From the NCBI GenBank assembly GCA_024279075.1, contig JAJRRX010000054.1, positions 1 through 5,937 on the forward strand: DNA of 5,937 bases, read 5' to 3'. How positions within the stretch are numbered: the first letter of the stretch is position 1; the number at the start of each line of letters is the position of its first letter. The notes under the pieces were generated by a model, which ran no database searches, was not told where the DNA came from, and saw only the letters and a list, made by a program, of their open reading frames with translations. Origin of the DNA: Alphaproteobacteria bacterium (GTDB taxonomy: Bacteria > Pseudomonadota > Alphaproteobacteria > Rhodobacterales > Rhodobacteraceae). Below, one piece after another: positions 5,551 through 5,937 of the stretch. A program made the translations under genes and the position numbers.

Positions 5551-5937
5551 CCCTCCAAACTCCCCATTAACTCCCGCCATTCCCCCGCGCTCATCCCGCT
5601 GGTCTCCTGCGTCACCTGCTCCCCCTTCAGCATCCGGCGCAGCACCTCCATGCCCTTGCCGGAGAACTGCGCGCCGCCCATGCGGTAGTCTTCAAAGGCG
5701 CCGTAAGCCGCTGGCACCCAGTCGGCCACGATCTTGCAAATCGCGTCGGCATAAACGCGGATTTCGTATTGGGCGTGGCTGTCGGCCCGCAGGCGCAGGA
5801 AGTGGAAGAGGTTGTGCAAGTCGACCTTCCAATACCACTGCGTATAGATATTCATCGGCAGGTTCATCCGCGCCAGCTCCCGCGCCAGCCCGCTTTGGCC
5901 CTCGTCCGAGATCATCGCCTCGTAGCTATCATAGGCA
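5547..5937 (-). CDS. thyX: ThyX, FAD-dependent thymidylate synthase (C-terminal part; 5' end beyond window)
   Basis: ThyX makes dTMP from dUMP using methylene-tetrahydrofolate, with FAD and NADPH as the reductant, in place of ThyA. Only the last 129 residues are present, and the frame is open to the right edge. They contain the conserved GLARELARMNLP segment, then WYWKVDLHNLFHFLRLR and DSHAQYEIRVYADAI, which hold the nucleotide- and flavin-contacting Arg, His and Gln positions of the C-terminal half. The N-terminal RHRxxSxxExSxR motif lies outside the window. An in-frame ATG at 5915 is internal to the protein and not the start. The stop TGA at 5549-5547 overlaps the putative GTG start of the next gene, which is therefore probably cotranscribed with thyX. 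Confidence 0.93.
   Translation of the reverse strand, partial: AYDSYEAMISDEGQSGLARELARMNLPMNIYTQWYWKVDLHNLFHFLRLRADSHAQYEIRVYADAICKIVADWVPAAYGAFEDYRMGGAQFSGKGMEVLRRMLKGEQVTQETSGMSAGEWRELMGSLEG

Overview
The window looks like a chromosomal segment of an alphaproteobacterium, most likely of the Rhodobacterales/Roseobacter type. This rests on the GC-rich codon use of most genes, the adjacent ubiE-ubiB ubiquinone genes, a ThyX-type thymidylate synthase and a TTAA-N7-TTAA motif like the alphaproteobacterial CtrA site. The taxonomic call is an inference; no rRNA gene or other definitive marker is present.

Left part (1-4192), all on the minus strand, reading from right to left: a pterin-4a-carbinolamine dehydratase, a ferredoxin-type FAD/NAD(P)H reductase and the 16S rRNA methyltransferase gene rsmD. 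Each is joined to the next by a 4-base ATGA stop/start overlap, so they look like one translationally coupled operon. After a 56-base gap come ubiE and ubiB, again joined by a 4-base ATGA overlap. They carry out or support late steps of ubiquinone synthesis. ubiB runs off the left edge, with 448 codons present.

Middle (4193-4905): a small accessory island. A plus-strand gene encodes a REP-associated tyrosine transposase (RAYT, a domesticated relative of IS200/IS605 transposases). Three copies of a REP-like palindrome surround it: a GTAG tetranucleotide at the foot of a 9-bp hairpin GGTGCGTGG/CCACGCACC. One copy lies upstream of the gene. The second follows immediately after its stop codon. 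The third is inverted, 39 bases further on, and forms a BIME-like pair with the second. A TTAA-N7-TTAA motif sits just upstream of the RAYT start.

Right part (4894-5937), minus strand: the C-terminal 129 residues of ThyX (the 5' part of the gene is beyond the right edge), followed with a short overlap by an AT-rich gene for an unrecognised protein with two membrane segments and a coiled-coil-like middle. The TAG stop of that gene is part of the GTAG of the inverted REP, so two convergent genes end directly at the two facing REP hairpins. The RAYT/REP set and its junction with the AT-rich orphan are the most interesting part of the window.
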